Assembly: GCA_009885995.1 (NCBI GenBank)
Contig: VFJQ01000012.1
Span: 1 to 64,000 of the forward strand
From: Verrucomicrobiota bacterium
GTDB taxonomy: Bacteria; Verrucomicrobiota; Verrucomicrobiia; Chthoniobacterales; Chthoniobacteraceae
Length of the DNA stretch: 64,000 nt
Reading direction: 5' to 3'
The position numbers and the translations under genes are program-made. This document shows positions 1 through 8,656 of this stretch, piece by piece. Each line of letters opens with the position of its first letter. Within the stretch, counting starts at the first letter, position 1. Below the pieces are notes generated by a model. It was not told the origin of the DNA, did no database searches, and saw only the letters and a program-made list of their open reading frames with translations.

Positions 1-400
1 GCAGGTGGCGGAACTTCAGCAGCTTCGTGGCATCGGGCACCGCTTCCACGCTCAGGTCGATGCCGGCAAAGGTGCGCATCGCCTGGCTGTCATAGAGCGC
101 GTCTTCGAGCGCCTCATCCGCCAGCGCATACCACTGCTGGAGAAAGTAAATGCGCAGCATCCGCTCAATGCCGATCGGCGGCCGCCCGCGCCGGCCGTGC
201 GGATAGTGCGGCTCGATCAGCACGCACAGCCGCGCCCAAGGCACCACCCGCTCCATTTGCCAGCGCCCTCCGGCGCTGCCCTTCGGGCTGCCTGCGGCAG
301 GCTATCTCGCTCCGCTCGGTTCGCCCAGAAACTTCTCCCGCCGCGTCACCTTCTTCTTCCCGGCGTATTCAGACTGCGCGAAACTCATTTGCTGCTTCAT
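1..400 (-). pseudogene. IS5-family transposase, 5' part, interrupted and cut by window edge
   Basis: Read on the minus strand from the ATG at 400, the protein begins MKQQMSFAQSEYAGKKKVTR and continues REKFLGE, the usual N-terminus of IS5/IS1182-type DDE transposases. After an interruption it resumes with MERVVPWARLCVLIEPHYP and then GRRGRPPIGIERMLRIYFLQ, which is the conserved N-terminal domain of the same family. The two parts are separated by a 63-bp hairpin-rich insert (257-319). The insert keeps the frame but brings an in-frame TAG six codons in, so the gene is broken unless it restarts at the internal ATG (256). The catalytic DDE region would lie left of position 1 and cannot be seen. 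No terminal inverted repeat was identified upstream of 400. Confidence 0.8.
257..319. repeat. 63-bp hairpin-rich insert inside the transposase
   Basis: The transposase reading is interrupted exactly between KFLGE and MERVV. The 63 bp hold consecutive small inverted repeats: GCGCCCTCCGGCGC, then GCCCTTCGGGC, then GCCTGCGGCAGGC, then a GCTCCGC segment. The length is 21 codons, so the frame is kept, but the transposase strand contains a TAG. It looks like a dispersed palindromic (REP/MITE-like) element that inserted into an insertion sequence. The boundaries are inferred from the protein alignment to the family as I know it. Confidence 0.6.
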
Positions 401-535
401 GTCCGCCACTCTGCCTAAGCCCCGCTGCGTTGACTTTCCTTTTCTACAGCCCAAGGCGATTAAATCAGCGTTTTCCTAGGGGACGGCTGTGAAAGCTTTT
501 GCGTGATTGGGCGGTGGGAGAGGGGGCGCAAGAAC

Positions 536-739
536 TTAGTCGAGCGCCGTCGGATCATGCTCGATCCCGTGACGATGCAGGAAGAGGGCGACTTCTTCCC
601 GGTAGGTGCGCTGACGATGATGCTCTTCCTGGCCGCGGATATAGGCGATGGTTTCATCCACGCCTGAAATGCCGATGCTGAATGCCGCGTAGCCTTCCTG
701 CCATGCGAGGCCGCGCAGGTGGGGGAAAAAACTGCACAC
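536..739 (-). pseudogene. RAYT/IS200-like transposase, 3' remnant
   Basis: The minus strand encodes LAWQEGYAAFSIGISGVDET followed by IAYIRGQEEHHRQRTYREEV and an ending HRHGIEHDPTALD, then stop. This is the C-terminal half of the REP-associated tyrosine transposase (IS200-like, Y1) family. The YIRGQEEHH stretch is where the catalytic tyrosine is expected. The HUH half is absent upstream on this strand. The first residues before LAWQ do not match the family and are probably unrelated sequence. The missing N-terminal half of such a protein lies nearby, on the other strand (924-1180). Confidence 0.7.
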
Positions 740-857
740 CCCGATAAACCAGCTCCATCGTGGCGACGACCTTCACATCTCCACCGCCTCGCATCATTTG
801 AAGCTCCTGCTTTTGCCGCCCTCCTCGACGCGATGTCTGGAACGTCCATGAAAATAG

Positions 858-877
858 CCCAGCGCTTCAGCGCTGGG
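858..877. repeat. REP palindrome
   Basis: CCCAGCGCTTCAGCGCTGGG is a perfect 8-bp stem with a TTCA loop, followed by a short tail with CCCGCTGGGAAGG 45 bp before the start of the RAYT 5' fragment. A REP hairpin next to a RAYT gene is the known arrangement of these elements. Confidence 0.7.
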
Positions 878-923
878 AAAACCCACGCCGCAGCGACATG
901 AGTCCCGCTGGGAAGGAAGACCG

Positions 924-1259
924 ATGCACTCGCTCACCAGCAGCCTGTTTCACTGCGTCTTCAGCACCAAGGAGCGCGCACCGCTGCTCTCCCCCGAAGT
1001 GCGCGCCCGGCTCTGGCCCTACCTCGGCGGGATCGCGCGAGAGAACGGCATGCGCGCGCTCGCCGTGGGCGGTGTCGCCGATCATGTGCATTTGCTGATG
1101 AGCCTACCCCCCACCCTTTCCCTGGCCAAGGCCATGCAACTGCTCAAAGGCAACTCCTCCAAATGGCTGCACGAGACTTTTGTAGGGCAGGGAGGAGGCG
1201 CGGGGCGAGGAGTTTTGCGCGGGCGAGGCGGGCGCGAAGAGATGCTGATTGGCAGTTGA
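924..1259 (+). pseudogene. RAYT/IS200-like transposase, 5' half, truncated
   Basis: The product starts MHSLTSSLFHCVFSTKERAP and includes ALAVGGVADHVHLLMSLPPT, with the HVH of the HUH motif, and LSLAKAMQLLKGNSSKWLHE. That is the N-terminal half of an IS200-like REP-associated transposase. From about 1180 the similarity ends and a Gly/Arg-rich tail of about 25 residues runs to a stop. The catalytic tyrosine half is missing here, though a matching half lies on the opposite strand at 536-739. The gene is therefore inactive. Its 3' end abuts the liv binding-protein gene, so rearrangement may have set the left border of that operon. Confidence 0.75.
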
Positions 1260-1293
1260 AATGCACGTGGGCTTCCGCCAGCCTCGGCGCCTT

Positions 1294-2427
1294 ATGAACC
1301 GACGACTTTCTATTTCTGTCCTGTTTGCGGCTGCGCTGGCGTTTGCTGGGTGCGACAAAACTTCTTCCGATCAGATCGCGGTGGGGGAATTTGCTTCGCT
1401 GACGGGGAAGGAGGCGACGTTTGGGCAGTCTTCCCATGAGGGGACGGTGCTGGCGGTCGAGGAGATCAATGCGGGGGGCGGCGTGCTGGGGAAGAAGATC
1501 CGGCTGTTGACGGAGGATAATCAATCGAAGGCGGGGGAGTCGGCGAATGCGGTGAATAAGCTGATCGCGAAGGATGCGGTGGTGGCGGTGCTGGGGGAGG
1601 TGGCGTCGAGCCGGTCGCTGGAGGCGGCGCCGATCTGCCAGGGGGCGGGGGTGCCGCAGATTTCGCCGAGTTCGACGAATCCGAAGGTGACGCAGACGGG
1701 GGATTATATTTTCCGGGTGTGCTTCATCGATCCGTTTCAGGGGACGGTGATGGCGAACTTTGCGAAGAAGACGCTGAAGGCGCAGAAGATCGCGATCTTT
1801 ACGGATGTGAAGAGTGATTACTCGAAGGGGCTGGCGAAGTTCTTCAAAGAAGGTTTTCTGAAGGCGGGGGGAGAGGTGGTCGCGGAGCTGGATTACAATG
1901 GGGGGGACAAGGATTTCAAAGGGCAGCTGACGGCGATCAAGTCGAAAGCGCCGGAGGGGGTGTTCGTGCCGGGGTATTACACGGATGCGGCGCTGATTTG
2001 CATCCAGGCGCGGGAGGTGGGGCTGACGGTGCCGCTCTTTGGCGGGGACGGGTGGGAGAGCGAGAAGCTGACGGAGATCGGGAAAGAGGCGGTGGAGGGG
2101 ACTTACTTCAGCACGCACTACTCACCCGAGGCCGGCGGGCCGAAGGCGAAGGCGTTCGTGGAGGCTTACAAGAAGCGCTACAGCGGGAAGCTGCCCGATG
2201 CGATGGCTGCGCTCGGCTATGACTCGGCGATGATCCTTTTCGACGCGATGACGCGAGCCGGTGGGACGGAAGGCGCGAAGGTGCGCGACGCTTTGGCGGG
2301 GACGAAGGAGTATGACGCGGTGACGGGGAAAATCACGATCAACCAGGACCGCGATGCGGACAAGTCGGCGGTGATCCTGCAGGTGAAGGACGGGAAGTTT
2401 TCCTACGTGGAGACGATCGCGCCGTAG
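1294..2427 (+). CDS. Branched-chain amino acid type ABC transporter, substrate-binding lipoprotein
   Basis: A 377-residue periplasmic binding protein of the Leu/Ile/Val family (LivJ/LivK-like). The start ATG at 1294 is chosen because it gives a clean lipoprotein signal, MNRRLSISVLFAAALAFAGC, with lipobox AFAGC; an earlier in-frame ATG at 1249 would bury it. After the signal come the family marks VGEFASLTGKEATFGQ, GVLGKKIRLLTEDNQSK, the loop AVLGEVASSRSLEAAP and FRVCFIDPFQGTVMANFA. The permease and ATPase genes follow at 3033-6319 on the same strand, so it is the binding subunit of that system. The true ligand (amino acid, amide or urea-like) cannot be told from sequence. Two small genes and a repeat separate it from livH, which is atypical. 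Confidence 0.93.
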   Translation: MNRRLSISVLFAAALAFAGCDKTSSDQIAVGEFASLTGKEATFGQSSHEGTVLAVEEINAGGGVLGKKIRLLTEDNQSKAGESANAVNKLIAKDAVVAVLGEVASSRSLEAAPICQGAGVPQISPSSTNPKVTQTGDYIFRVCFIDPFQGTVMANFAKKTLKAQKIAIFTDVKSDYSKGLAKFFKEGFLKAGGEVVAELDYNGGDKDFKGQLTAIKSKAPEGVFVPGYYTDAALICIQAREVGLTVPLFGGDGWESEKLTEIGKEAVEGTYFSTHYSPEAGGPKAKAFVEAYKKRYSGKLPDAMAALGYDSAMILFDAMTRAGGTEGAKVRDALAGTKEYDAVTGKITINQDRDADKSAVILQVKDGKFSYVETIAP

Positions 2428-2456
2428 GTGCGCGGGCTCGTGAAGGGGCGGGCGAC

Positions 2457-2569
2457 TTTAACGCAGAGGCGCGGAGGACGCAGAGGGACGCAGAGGAAAT
2501 GATCGGGGAGGGGATGCTGCTCCGCGGCGTGGCTCCGCGCTCCGTTGCGCTCTCTGCGTCTCTGCGTTG
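2457..2569. repeat. Dispersed palindromic repeat, CGCAGAGG family (copy 1)
   Basis: Left arm: AACGCAGAGGCGCGGAGGAC, then further CGCAGAG units. Right arm: CTCTGCGTCTCTGCGTT. The arms can pair over much of the element. A second copy lies at 43617-43712. It fills the space after the binding-protein gene. Confidence 0.75.
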
Positions 2570-2598
2570 AGTTTTTCCGCAGCCTCGCCGCGGGGCGA

Positions 2599-2685
2599 TT
2601 ACTTGCGACCGCCCGCTTGCGGCTTGGGCTTCTCTTTCTTGGGCTTCTTGACTTCTTTTTTGTGAGCGTTGTTGCCTTTGGCCAT
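2599..2685 (-). CDS. Very small lysine-rich protein (28 aa)
   Basis: A minus-strand ATG at 2685 opens a 28-residue frame, MAKGNNAHKKEVKKPKKEKP then KPQAGGRK, ending TAA. Eleven of 28 residues are lysine. From memory, similar short MAK/MSK-N-KKEVKKPKK proteins of unknown role occur in many bacteria, so I call it real despite its size. No convincing Shine-Dalgarno precedes the ATG. It lies antisense to the liv operon, between the binding-protein gene and livH, and points towards a palindromic repeat that may end its transcript. The function is unknown; binding of nucleic acid or ribosomes would fit the charge but is a guess. Confidence 0.5.
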   Translation of the reverse strand: MAKGNNAHKKEVKKPKKEKPKPQAGGRK

Positions 2686-2816
2686 GGTGGTTGGTGGTTT
2701 GAGTTGGCCCGCGCGGTGCGCAGGTTCCGCAGATTGCCGCCGGGATGGCGGAAGGGCAATTCAAGATTTCCACAATAAGGCTCGCACTCGGCTGTGCGAT
2801 GGCGATGCTGCTTCAA

Positions 2817-2942
2817 ATGGGCGACAAATCACCAAAATCAGTTCAGAAGAAATCCGCGCAGAAACAGGCGAAGGGTAAGACTTCCAATCAGAAAGCGGCG
2901 GCGAACGTCGCGGCGAAGCAGGGCGGAAAGCCGAAGAAGTAG
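2817..2942 (+). CDS. Small basic protein of the MGDKSPKS type (41 aa)
   Basis: The ATG at 2817 gives MGDKSPKSVQKKSAQKQAKG, then KTSNQKAAANVAAKQGGKPK and K. I recognise the MGDKSPK start with a K/Q/A-rich, probably disordered tail as a family of short hypothetical proteins found in many Gram-negative phyla, including Verrucomicrobia. An upstream in-frame ATG (2745) would add 24 residues that do not fit the family, so the later start is used. It runs parallel to livH, which starts 90 bp downstream, and diverges from the 28-residue gene at 2599-2685. The function is not known. Confidence 0.65.
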   Translation: MGDKSPKSVQKKSAQKQAKGKTSNQKAAANVAAKQGGKPKK

Positions 2943-3032
2943 CGCGCGGCGGGGGCGGAGATTTTCTGCAAAGTCAAGGCTTGCGCCTGTGGCTGGGGAT
3001 CGGCATTTCACGGCGCTTCACGGCATTCCAAG

Positions 3033-3946
3033 GTGACCGACTGGTTTCTTCAACAACTCATTAACGGCCTCGCGCTCGGGGCGATCTATGCGCTGATCGC
3101 GTTGGGCTATACGATGGTTTATGGGGTGTTGCGGTTCATCAATTTCGCGCATTCGGATGTGATGATGCTCGGGGCGTTCGCGGCGTTTTACCTGACGCCG
3201 CCAGTCGCGGGGATGCTCGGGGAGCAGTCGGTGTGGACGGCGCTGGTGGTGATCCTGCTCTCGGCGGCGATCTGTGCGGTGATCGGGATGACGATCGAAT
3301 TTCTGGCGTATCGCCCGCTGCGGAAACGGCCGCGGCTGACGGTGCTGATCACGGCGATCGGGGTGTCGCTGTTTATCGAGTTCACGGGGCAGCACGAGAA
3401 GGTGTTCGGCGCGGCGACGAAGTCTTTTCCGAAGCTGCTGCCATCGCGCGACATCGTGATCGGCGCGCTGCATCTCTCGAGCAATGACATCGTGGTGCTG
3501 GTGCTCACGGCGGTGCTGCTGGCGGCGATGTGGTTCATCGTGCAGCGGACGAAGATCGGCATGGCGATGCGTGCGGTGTCCTACAACGAGCAGGCGGCGG
3601 CGCTGATGGGCGTGAATGTGAACGGGATCATCTCGTTCACGTTCGGCCTCGGCTCGGCGCTCGCGGCGGTGGCGGGGATTTTCTACGCGATGCGCGCGCC
3701 GGGGATCGATCCGCTGATGGGCATTCAGCCGGGGTTGCGGGCGTTTATCGCGGCGGTGCTCGGGGGCATCGGGAATCTGCCCGGCGCGGCGCTCGGTGGG
3801 ATCGTGCTCGGGTTGTTGGAGACGTTCTTCGGAGGGATGCCGGGGCTGTCGAACTACCGCGACGGGATCGCGTTCGCGATCCTCATCCTGATCCTGTTGT
3901 TCCGGCCCGCGGGCTTGCTCGGTAAACTTCAAACGGAGAAGGTGTG

Positions 3947-3947
<1 letters not shown>
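3033..3947 (+). CDS. livH: Branched-chain amino acid type ABC transporter permease LivH
   Basis: A 304-residue inner-membrane permease with a GTG start. It begins VTDWFLQQLINGLALGAIYA and has the LivH marks LIALGYTMVYGVLRFINFAH near residues 20-40, AYRPLRKRPRLTVLITAIGV, and the EAA-like loop IQPGLRAFIAAVLGGIGNLP near residue 230. The C-terminus ILILILLFRPAGLLGK is also typical. About eight hydrophobic segments are visible. It pairs with LivM, whose ATG shares one base with the livH stop (TGATG), a sign of translational coupling. Together they form the translocation pore for the ligand bound by the lipoprotein at 1294-2427. Confidence 0.95.
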
Positions 3948-4839
<892 letters not shown>

Positions 4840-4843
<4 letters not shown>

Positions 4844-5616
4844 GCGCGCTGCTGGAACTCGACAAGGTGACGATCACGTTCGGCGGCCTCACAGCCGTGG
4901 GCGAACTCGACATGAAGATCGAGCAGCACGAACTAGTGGGCTTGATCGGGCCGAACGGAGCGGGGAAGACGACGGCGTTCAACTTGATCACCGGCGTGTA
5001 TCAGCCGACCTCGGGCCGCATCTCGTTTCGCGGGAAGCCGACGGTGGGTGTGAAGCCGCACGAACTTTCGCTGGCTGGGATCTCGCGCACCTTCCAAAAC
5101 ATCCGGCTCTTTGCGCAAATGACCGTCTTCGACAACGTGCGGACCGCGATGCAGGGCAACCGCGCGCAAGGCATCAGCGACGCGCTTTTACGTGGAAGAA
5201 CATTTCGCGCAGGCGAGGCGAGAGTGGATCACGAAGTGATGGAGTTGCTGAAGATTTTCAGCCTCGATCATTTCCGCGAGACAATGAGCAAGTCGCTGCC
5301 CTACGGAGACCAGCGCCGACTGGAGATCGTCCGCGCGCTGGCGACACAGCCGAAGCTTCTCCTGCTTGACGAGCCCGCTGCCGGGATGAACCCAACTGAG
5401 AAGCAGGAACTCATGGAGTTGATCCGCTTCGTGAAGGACAAATTTCAAATCTCGGTGCTGCTCGTGGAGCACGACATGAAAGTGGTCATGGGAATCTGCG
5501 AGCGCATCAACGTGCTCGATTACGGAAAGAAGATCGCCGAGGGCACGCCGGATGAAATCCGGGCGAATCCGAAGGTGATCGCTGCGTATCTCGGGAAGGA
5601 CTTCGACGATGCTTGA
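4840..5616 (+). CDS. livG: Branched-chain amino acid type ABC transporter ATPase LivG
   Basis: A 258-residue cytoplasmic ATPase. Walker A is GPNGAGKTTAFN (about residues 38-49). The Q-loop region is SRTFQNIRLF, with the LivG-type FQNIRLFAQMTVFDNV. The signature region reads SLPYGDQRRLEIVRAL, with the shifted SYGDQR-type motif of LivG rather than LSGGQ. Walker B is LLLLDEPAAGMNP, with H in LLVEHDMKVVM. The C-terminus GTPDEIRANPKVIAAYLGKD is the family tail. It overlaps livM by 4 bp and livF by 8 bp, so the four genes form one operon. It is expected to pair with LivF as a heterodimer. Confidence 0.96.
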
Positions 5617-6319
5617 GGTTCGCGATCTTCACGTGAACTACGGTGCGATTAGTGCGCTCCACGGCATCTCGCTCGATGTGAAGCAGGGCGAGATCGTAAC
5701 GCTCATCGGCGCGAACGGGGCGGGGAAGAGCACGACCTTGCGCGCCATTTCGGGCCTCGTGAAGCCGCGCGCGGGAGTGATCAACTTCGATGGGCAGAAC
5801 ATCGCAGGCGTCGCGCCGCATGTGATCGTCGGACGCGGTCTGGCGCAAAGCCCCGAGGGGCGCATGGTCTTCGCGAATCTCTCGGTGCTCGAGAACCTGC
5901 GCATGGGCGCTTACCGCCGGAAGGACACGGCGAATTTTGCGAAAGACTTCGATTACGTCTTCTCGATCTTCCCACGGCTGAAGGAGCGGGAGCAGCAGAC
6001 TGCAGGGACGCTCAGCGGTGGCGAACAACAGATGCTCGCGATCGGCCGCGCGTTGATGAGCAAGCCGAAGTGCCTGATGCTCGACGAACCGTCGCTCGGC
6101 ATCGCTCCAATCCTCGTGCAGACGATTTTTGAGAAGATCGTGGAGATCAACCGCGAACTCGGCCTCACAATTCTACTCGTAGAGCAGAATGCCAATTTAG
6201 CCTTGGAGGTTTCACACAGAGGCTACGTGCTCGAAACCGGACGGATTACGCTGAGTGACACAGCCGAAGCATTGCGCGGCAATCCCGAGGTGCAGGAGTG
6301 CTACCTAGGTGGGGAGTGA
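5609..6319 (+). CDS. livF: Branched-chain amino acid type ABC transporter ATPase LivF
   Basis: A 236-residue ATPase. It starts MLEVRDLHVNYGAISALHGI. Walker A is GANGAGKSTTLR and the Q-loop region is GLAQSPEGRMVFANLSVLEN (LivF has PEGR here). The signature is TLSGGEQQMLAIGRALMSKP and Walker B is CLMLDEPSLGIAP, with LLVEQNANLAL. It ends with GNPEVQECYLGGE, close to the family C-terminus. It is the last gene of the livHMGF block, and the next gene begins 59 bp later. Partner of LivG at the LivHM pore. Confidence 0.96.
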   Translation: MLEVRDLHVNYGAISALHGISLDVKQGEIVTLIGANGAGKSTTLRAISGLVKPRAGVINFDGQNIAGVAPHVIVGRGLAQSPEGRMVFANLSVLENLRMGAYRRKDTANFAKDFDYVFSIFPRLKEREQQTAGTLSGGEQQMLAIGRALMSKPKCLMLDEPSLGIAPILVQTIFEKIVEINRELGLTILLVEQNANLALEVSHRGYVLETGRITLSDTAEALRGNPEVQECYLGGE

Positions 6320-6378
6320 ACATTTCTCTCGACTTCCCTCAAAAATTTGCGGCATTGAAAGGAAGCGCCAATTCCCTT

Positions 6379-6810
6379 ATGACCAAAATATTCGCACCCG
6401 TCGTCGCCCTCAGTCTCCTTAGCGGTATTGCGTCCGCATACGACAGCGATCCTGGGTATGGATCCCGGTCCGAATCGCCGACTGTGACGCGCAGCAAGGT
6501 GCGCACGACTGGACCAACTTACTACTATAAGCCGACCATGCGCTATTTCGGCAACGGCTACACGGTCACGTATCGTTATGTGCAATGGAATGACCGGATG
6601 AAGGCATCTAGCGGAACCACGTTTGATACAGCGCGTCATAATCTTCCGGTGGGATCGGTGGAGGAGGTGGGAACGCTTAGTCCACGCGTGACGTTCTATC
6701 ATGGAGCGCAGGCGCAGACGGTTGAAGCCGAGCGACCGGCGCAGAGCGTGGTGAAGCCTCCGACAAAAGAAGTGCCGCCGATTTCGGGAAGCACCGGCAA
6801 GAAGCCGTAA
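6379..6810 (+). CDS. Secreted hypothetical protein, tyrosine-rich
   Basis: 143 residues, not recognised. The ATG at 6379 is preferred because it gives a good Sec signal, MTKIFAPVVALSLLSGIASA, with cleavage expected after ASA; an upstream in-frame start at 6298 would overlap livF. The mature part is Ser/Thr/Arg-rich with several tyrosines (TYYYKPTMRYFGNGYTVTYR) and a Pro/Lys-rich disordered C-terminus ending ISGSTGKKP. There are no cysteines in the mature region. It could be a small periplasmic or outer-membrane-associated protein. It lies between livF and rplU and need not belong to either unit. Confidence 0.7.
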   Translation: MTKIFAPVVALSLLSGIASAYDSDPGYGSRSESPTVTRSKVRTTGPTYYYKPTMRYFGNGYTVTYRYVQWNDRMKASSGTTFDTARHNLPVGSVEEVGTLSPRVTFYHGAQAQTVEAERPAQSVVKPPTKEVPPISGSTGKKP

Positions 6811-6952
6811 GCCAGTTCTGATTTGCCTGCCAGAACCCGGGCGCTCCGCACGGTTGCCTAGGTCGAGCGGAACGTCTCTTTTTAAGACAAAGCTCTTGCC
6901 AACTCCACTGCACCACCTCATGGTGCGCGCCCTTTTTCAAAAATAAATCATT

Positions 6953-7264
6953 ATGGCTTACGCAGTTTTCCAGACCGGTGCGAAACAATATCGTGTGTCC
7001 GTTGCTGACGTGATCGATGTCGAGAAACTCGACGCCGAGCCCGGCACTGTTCTGACTTTTTCCGATGTGCTGCTCGTCAGCGAAGAATCTGGGGTGAAAG
7101 TTGGTGATGCAGTGCGTGGGGTGACAGTCGAGGCTGAAGTGATAGAGCAATACAAAGGACCAAAGGGCGTTGCGTTCAAGTATCGTCGACGGAAGGGTTA
7201 CCACCGGAAGGTTGGTTTCCGGCGTCTGTTGACCAAGCTGTTCATCAAGTCCATCAACGGTTAA
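6953..7264 (+). CDS. rplU: 50S ribosomal protein bL21
   Basis: 103 residues. It begins [20 protein letters not shown], then [12 protein letters not shown] with a small sequence difference, and ends with the bL21 signature [14 protein letters not shown]-like segment ([20 protein letters not shown]). It binds 23S rRNA in the large subunit. rpmA follows 34 bp downstream, the standard rplU-rpmA pair; the GTPase gene obgE that often follows is not here. The 142 bp upstream hold no feature I can support beyond an A/T-rich stretch just before the ATG. Confidence 0.98.
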   Translation: MAYAVFQTGAKQYRVSVADVIDVEKLDAEPGTVLTFSDVLLVSEESGVKVGDAVRGVTVEAEVIEQYKGPKGVAFKYRRRKGYHRKVGFRRLLTKLFIKSING

Positions 7265-7298
7265 TAGTCTTTTCCAAACTTTTACTCTCAACTCACTT

Positions 7299-7571
7299 AT
7301 GGCTCACAAGAAAGGTCAAGGTTCAGTCAAGAACGGACGCGACAGTCACAGCAAGCGGCTTGGTGTGAAGAAGTTCGGGAGCGAACACGTAATCCCTGGC
7401 AATATCATCATTCGGCAACGGGGCACCCGTTGGCATCCTGGAGACGGTGTCGACATGGGGCGAGATCACACGATTTTTGCGCTGATCGATGGAAAGGTTC
7501 GATTCCAACGATCGAGGCGTAAGATCCATGTCGATCCGATTCTGGTGACTGCGTCGCCTGTAGGAAACTGA
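7299..7571 (+). CDS. rpmA: 50S ribosomal protein bL27
   Basis: 90 residues, full length: [60 protein letters not shown]. The conserved N-terminus that reaches the peptidyl transferase centre begins directly at AHKKG, with no Firmicutes-type cleavable extension. It is cotranscribed with rplU. A weak inverted repeat (CGAGG ... CCTCG) near 7600-7620 could end the transcript, but it lacks a clear U-tract. Confidence 0.98.
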   Translation: MAHKKGQGSVKNGRDSHSKRLGVKKFGSEHVIPGNIIIRQRGTRWHPGDGVDMGRDHTIFALIDGKVRFQRSRRKIHVDPILVTASPVGN

Positions 7572-7702
7572 CTGTCGTTGCGTTCAGAATCTTGCCTCGA
7601 GGTGCTTTGTGAGGCCTCGGGGCGTTGCTTTGTTCGAGGGACGGTTCAGCCCATAGTTTGTCTACAGTGCTGGCAAGCAATTCGCTCTTGCTGATACGCG
7701 AC

Positions 7703-8591
7703 ATGGCCGAGCCAGAATCAATACTCGACACCGAATTTGACGCGCAATTGCGCGGTTTGTTTGCCCAGGCGGAGAAGGCGATCGAAACGCGTGCGAGTGT
7801 TGGAGCAGCGGAGAATCCTACTTCACCGGCAGCACGAGCGGATGAATCGGGCGCTTCCACGGCGTCGCCATCCGGAGCCGAGACTGCGTCCCCGCGCCAC
7901 GGGCAGCTTTCGCTGCTGCAATTGCTCAAGCCACTTGTGCTTGGATTGGAAACGGTGAGCCGGGCGACTGGAGACAACACAGCACTGCTGAAAAGACTCG
8001 ATGCCGCAGCCGCGTCTTCGACCGAAGCACACAAGGATCTCCCCGGTGTGGTCGCTGATCTACGAGCCCTGCTGGAATCCAGGAGCGCTGTGAGTCAGAA
8101 CATGTTTGCGGCGTTGCACGAGGAGTTGAAGGGCTACAAAGATGGATTCTTGCTCGACTCAGTCCACCGTCCGATCATCCGCGATCTGGTTTCGCTTTAT
8201 GACGACGTTGCTGAGATCCAGCGGCAGCTTGCGTCGGCCGTTGCTGCCGCTGGAGACGCCCAATTATGCTCAGGGGGGGCTCGAGTTGATCGCGAAACTC
8301 CGGACGATCGAAGTCAACATCGAGCATAACCTCGGCTTCATTACCGAGGTGCTGAATCGGCTTGAGGTTACGCTCATGCCGCCGCACGTGGGCAAACTCG
8401 ATAAGCAGACTCAGCGTGCTATCGCAGTGGAACTTGCCGAGGATCCGGATGAGGACAATGCAGTCGTTCGCTTCGTAAAACGCGGCTTTCTTTGGAAAGA
8501 TCGCTTGTTCCGTGCGGAGGAAGTGGTGATCAAAAAATGGAAGGAAGGCTTCCTTGTCGCTCTGTCGGTCGGCGACGAGAACCCGGGCTGA
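7703..8591 (+). CDS. GrpE-like nucleotide exchange factor, frame broken at a poly-G tract
   Basis: The ATG at 7703 opens MAEPESILDTEFDAQLRGLF. A long low-complexity and helical region follows, with LHEELKGYKDGFLLDSVHRP and IIRDLVSLYDDVAEIQRQL, like the GrpE coiled coil. In the run of seven Gs at 8273-8279 the frame moves +1. The second part reads GGLELIAKLRTIEVNIEHNL, then LNRLEVTLMPPHVGKLDKQT and AVVRFVKRGFLWKDRLFRAE, like the GrpE beta head (VVEVLQKGY..GDRVLRPA). Six Gs would give one 295-residue protein, longer than normal GrpE (about 200). It precedes an Hsp70 gene by 65 bp, so it is probably that protein's exchange factor. The shift may be a homopolymer error, a pseudogene mutation or slippage. 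Confidence 0.7.
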
Positions 8592-8656
8592 GGACCCCCT
8601 ATGCAGGCATACAAGTTGCAGTTTCAATTAAATCCCGGGACACTCCCGAACCCTTC

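Noticed and set aside
460-849. Minus-strand 129-codon frame overlapping the RAYT remnant
   Set aside because: It is out of frame with the transposase similarity and shows no family pattern.
7572-7702. Rho-independent terminator after rpmA
   Set aside because: A short CGAGG/CCTCG pairing exists but the stem is weak and no U-run follows, so it is not listed as a feature.
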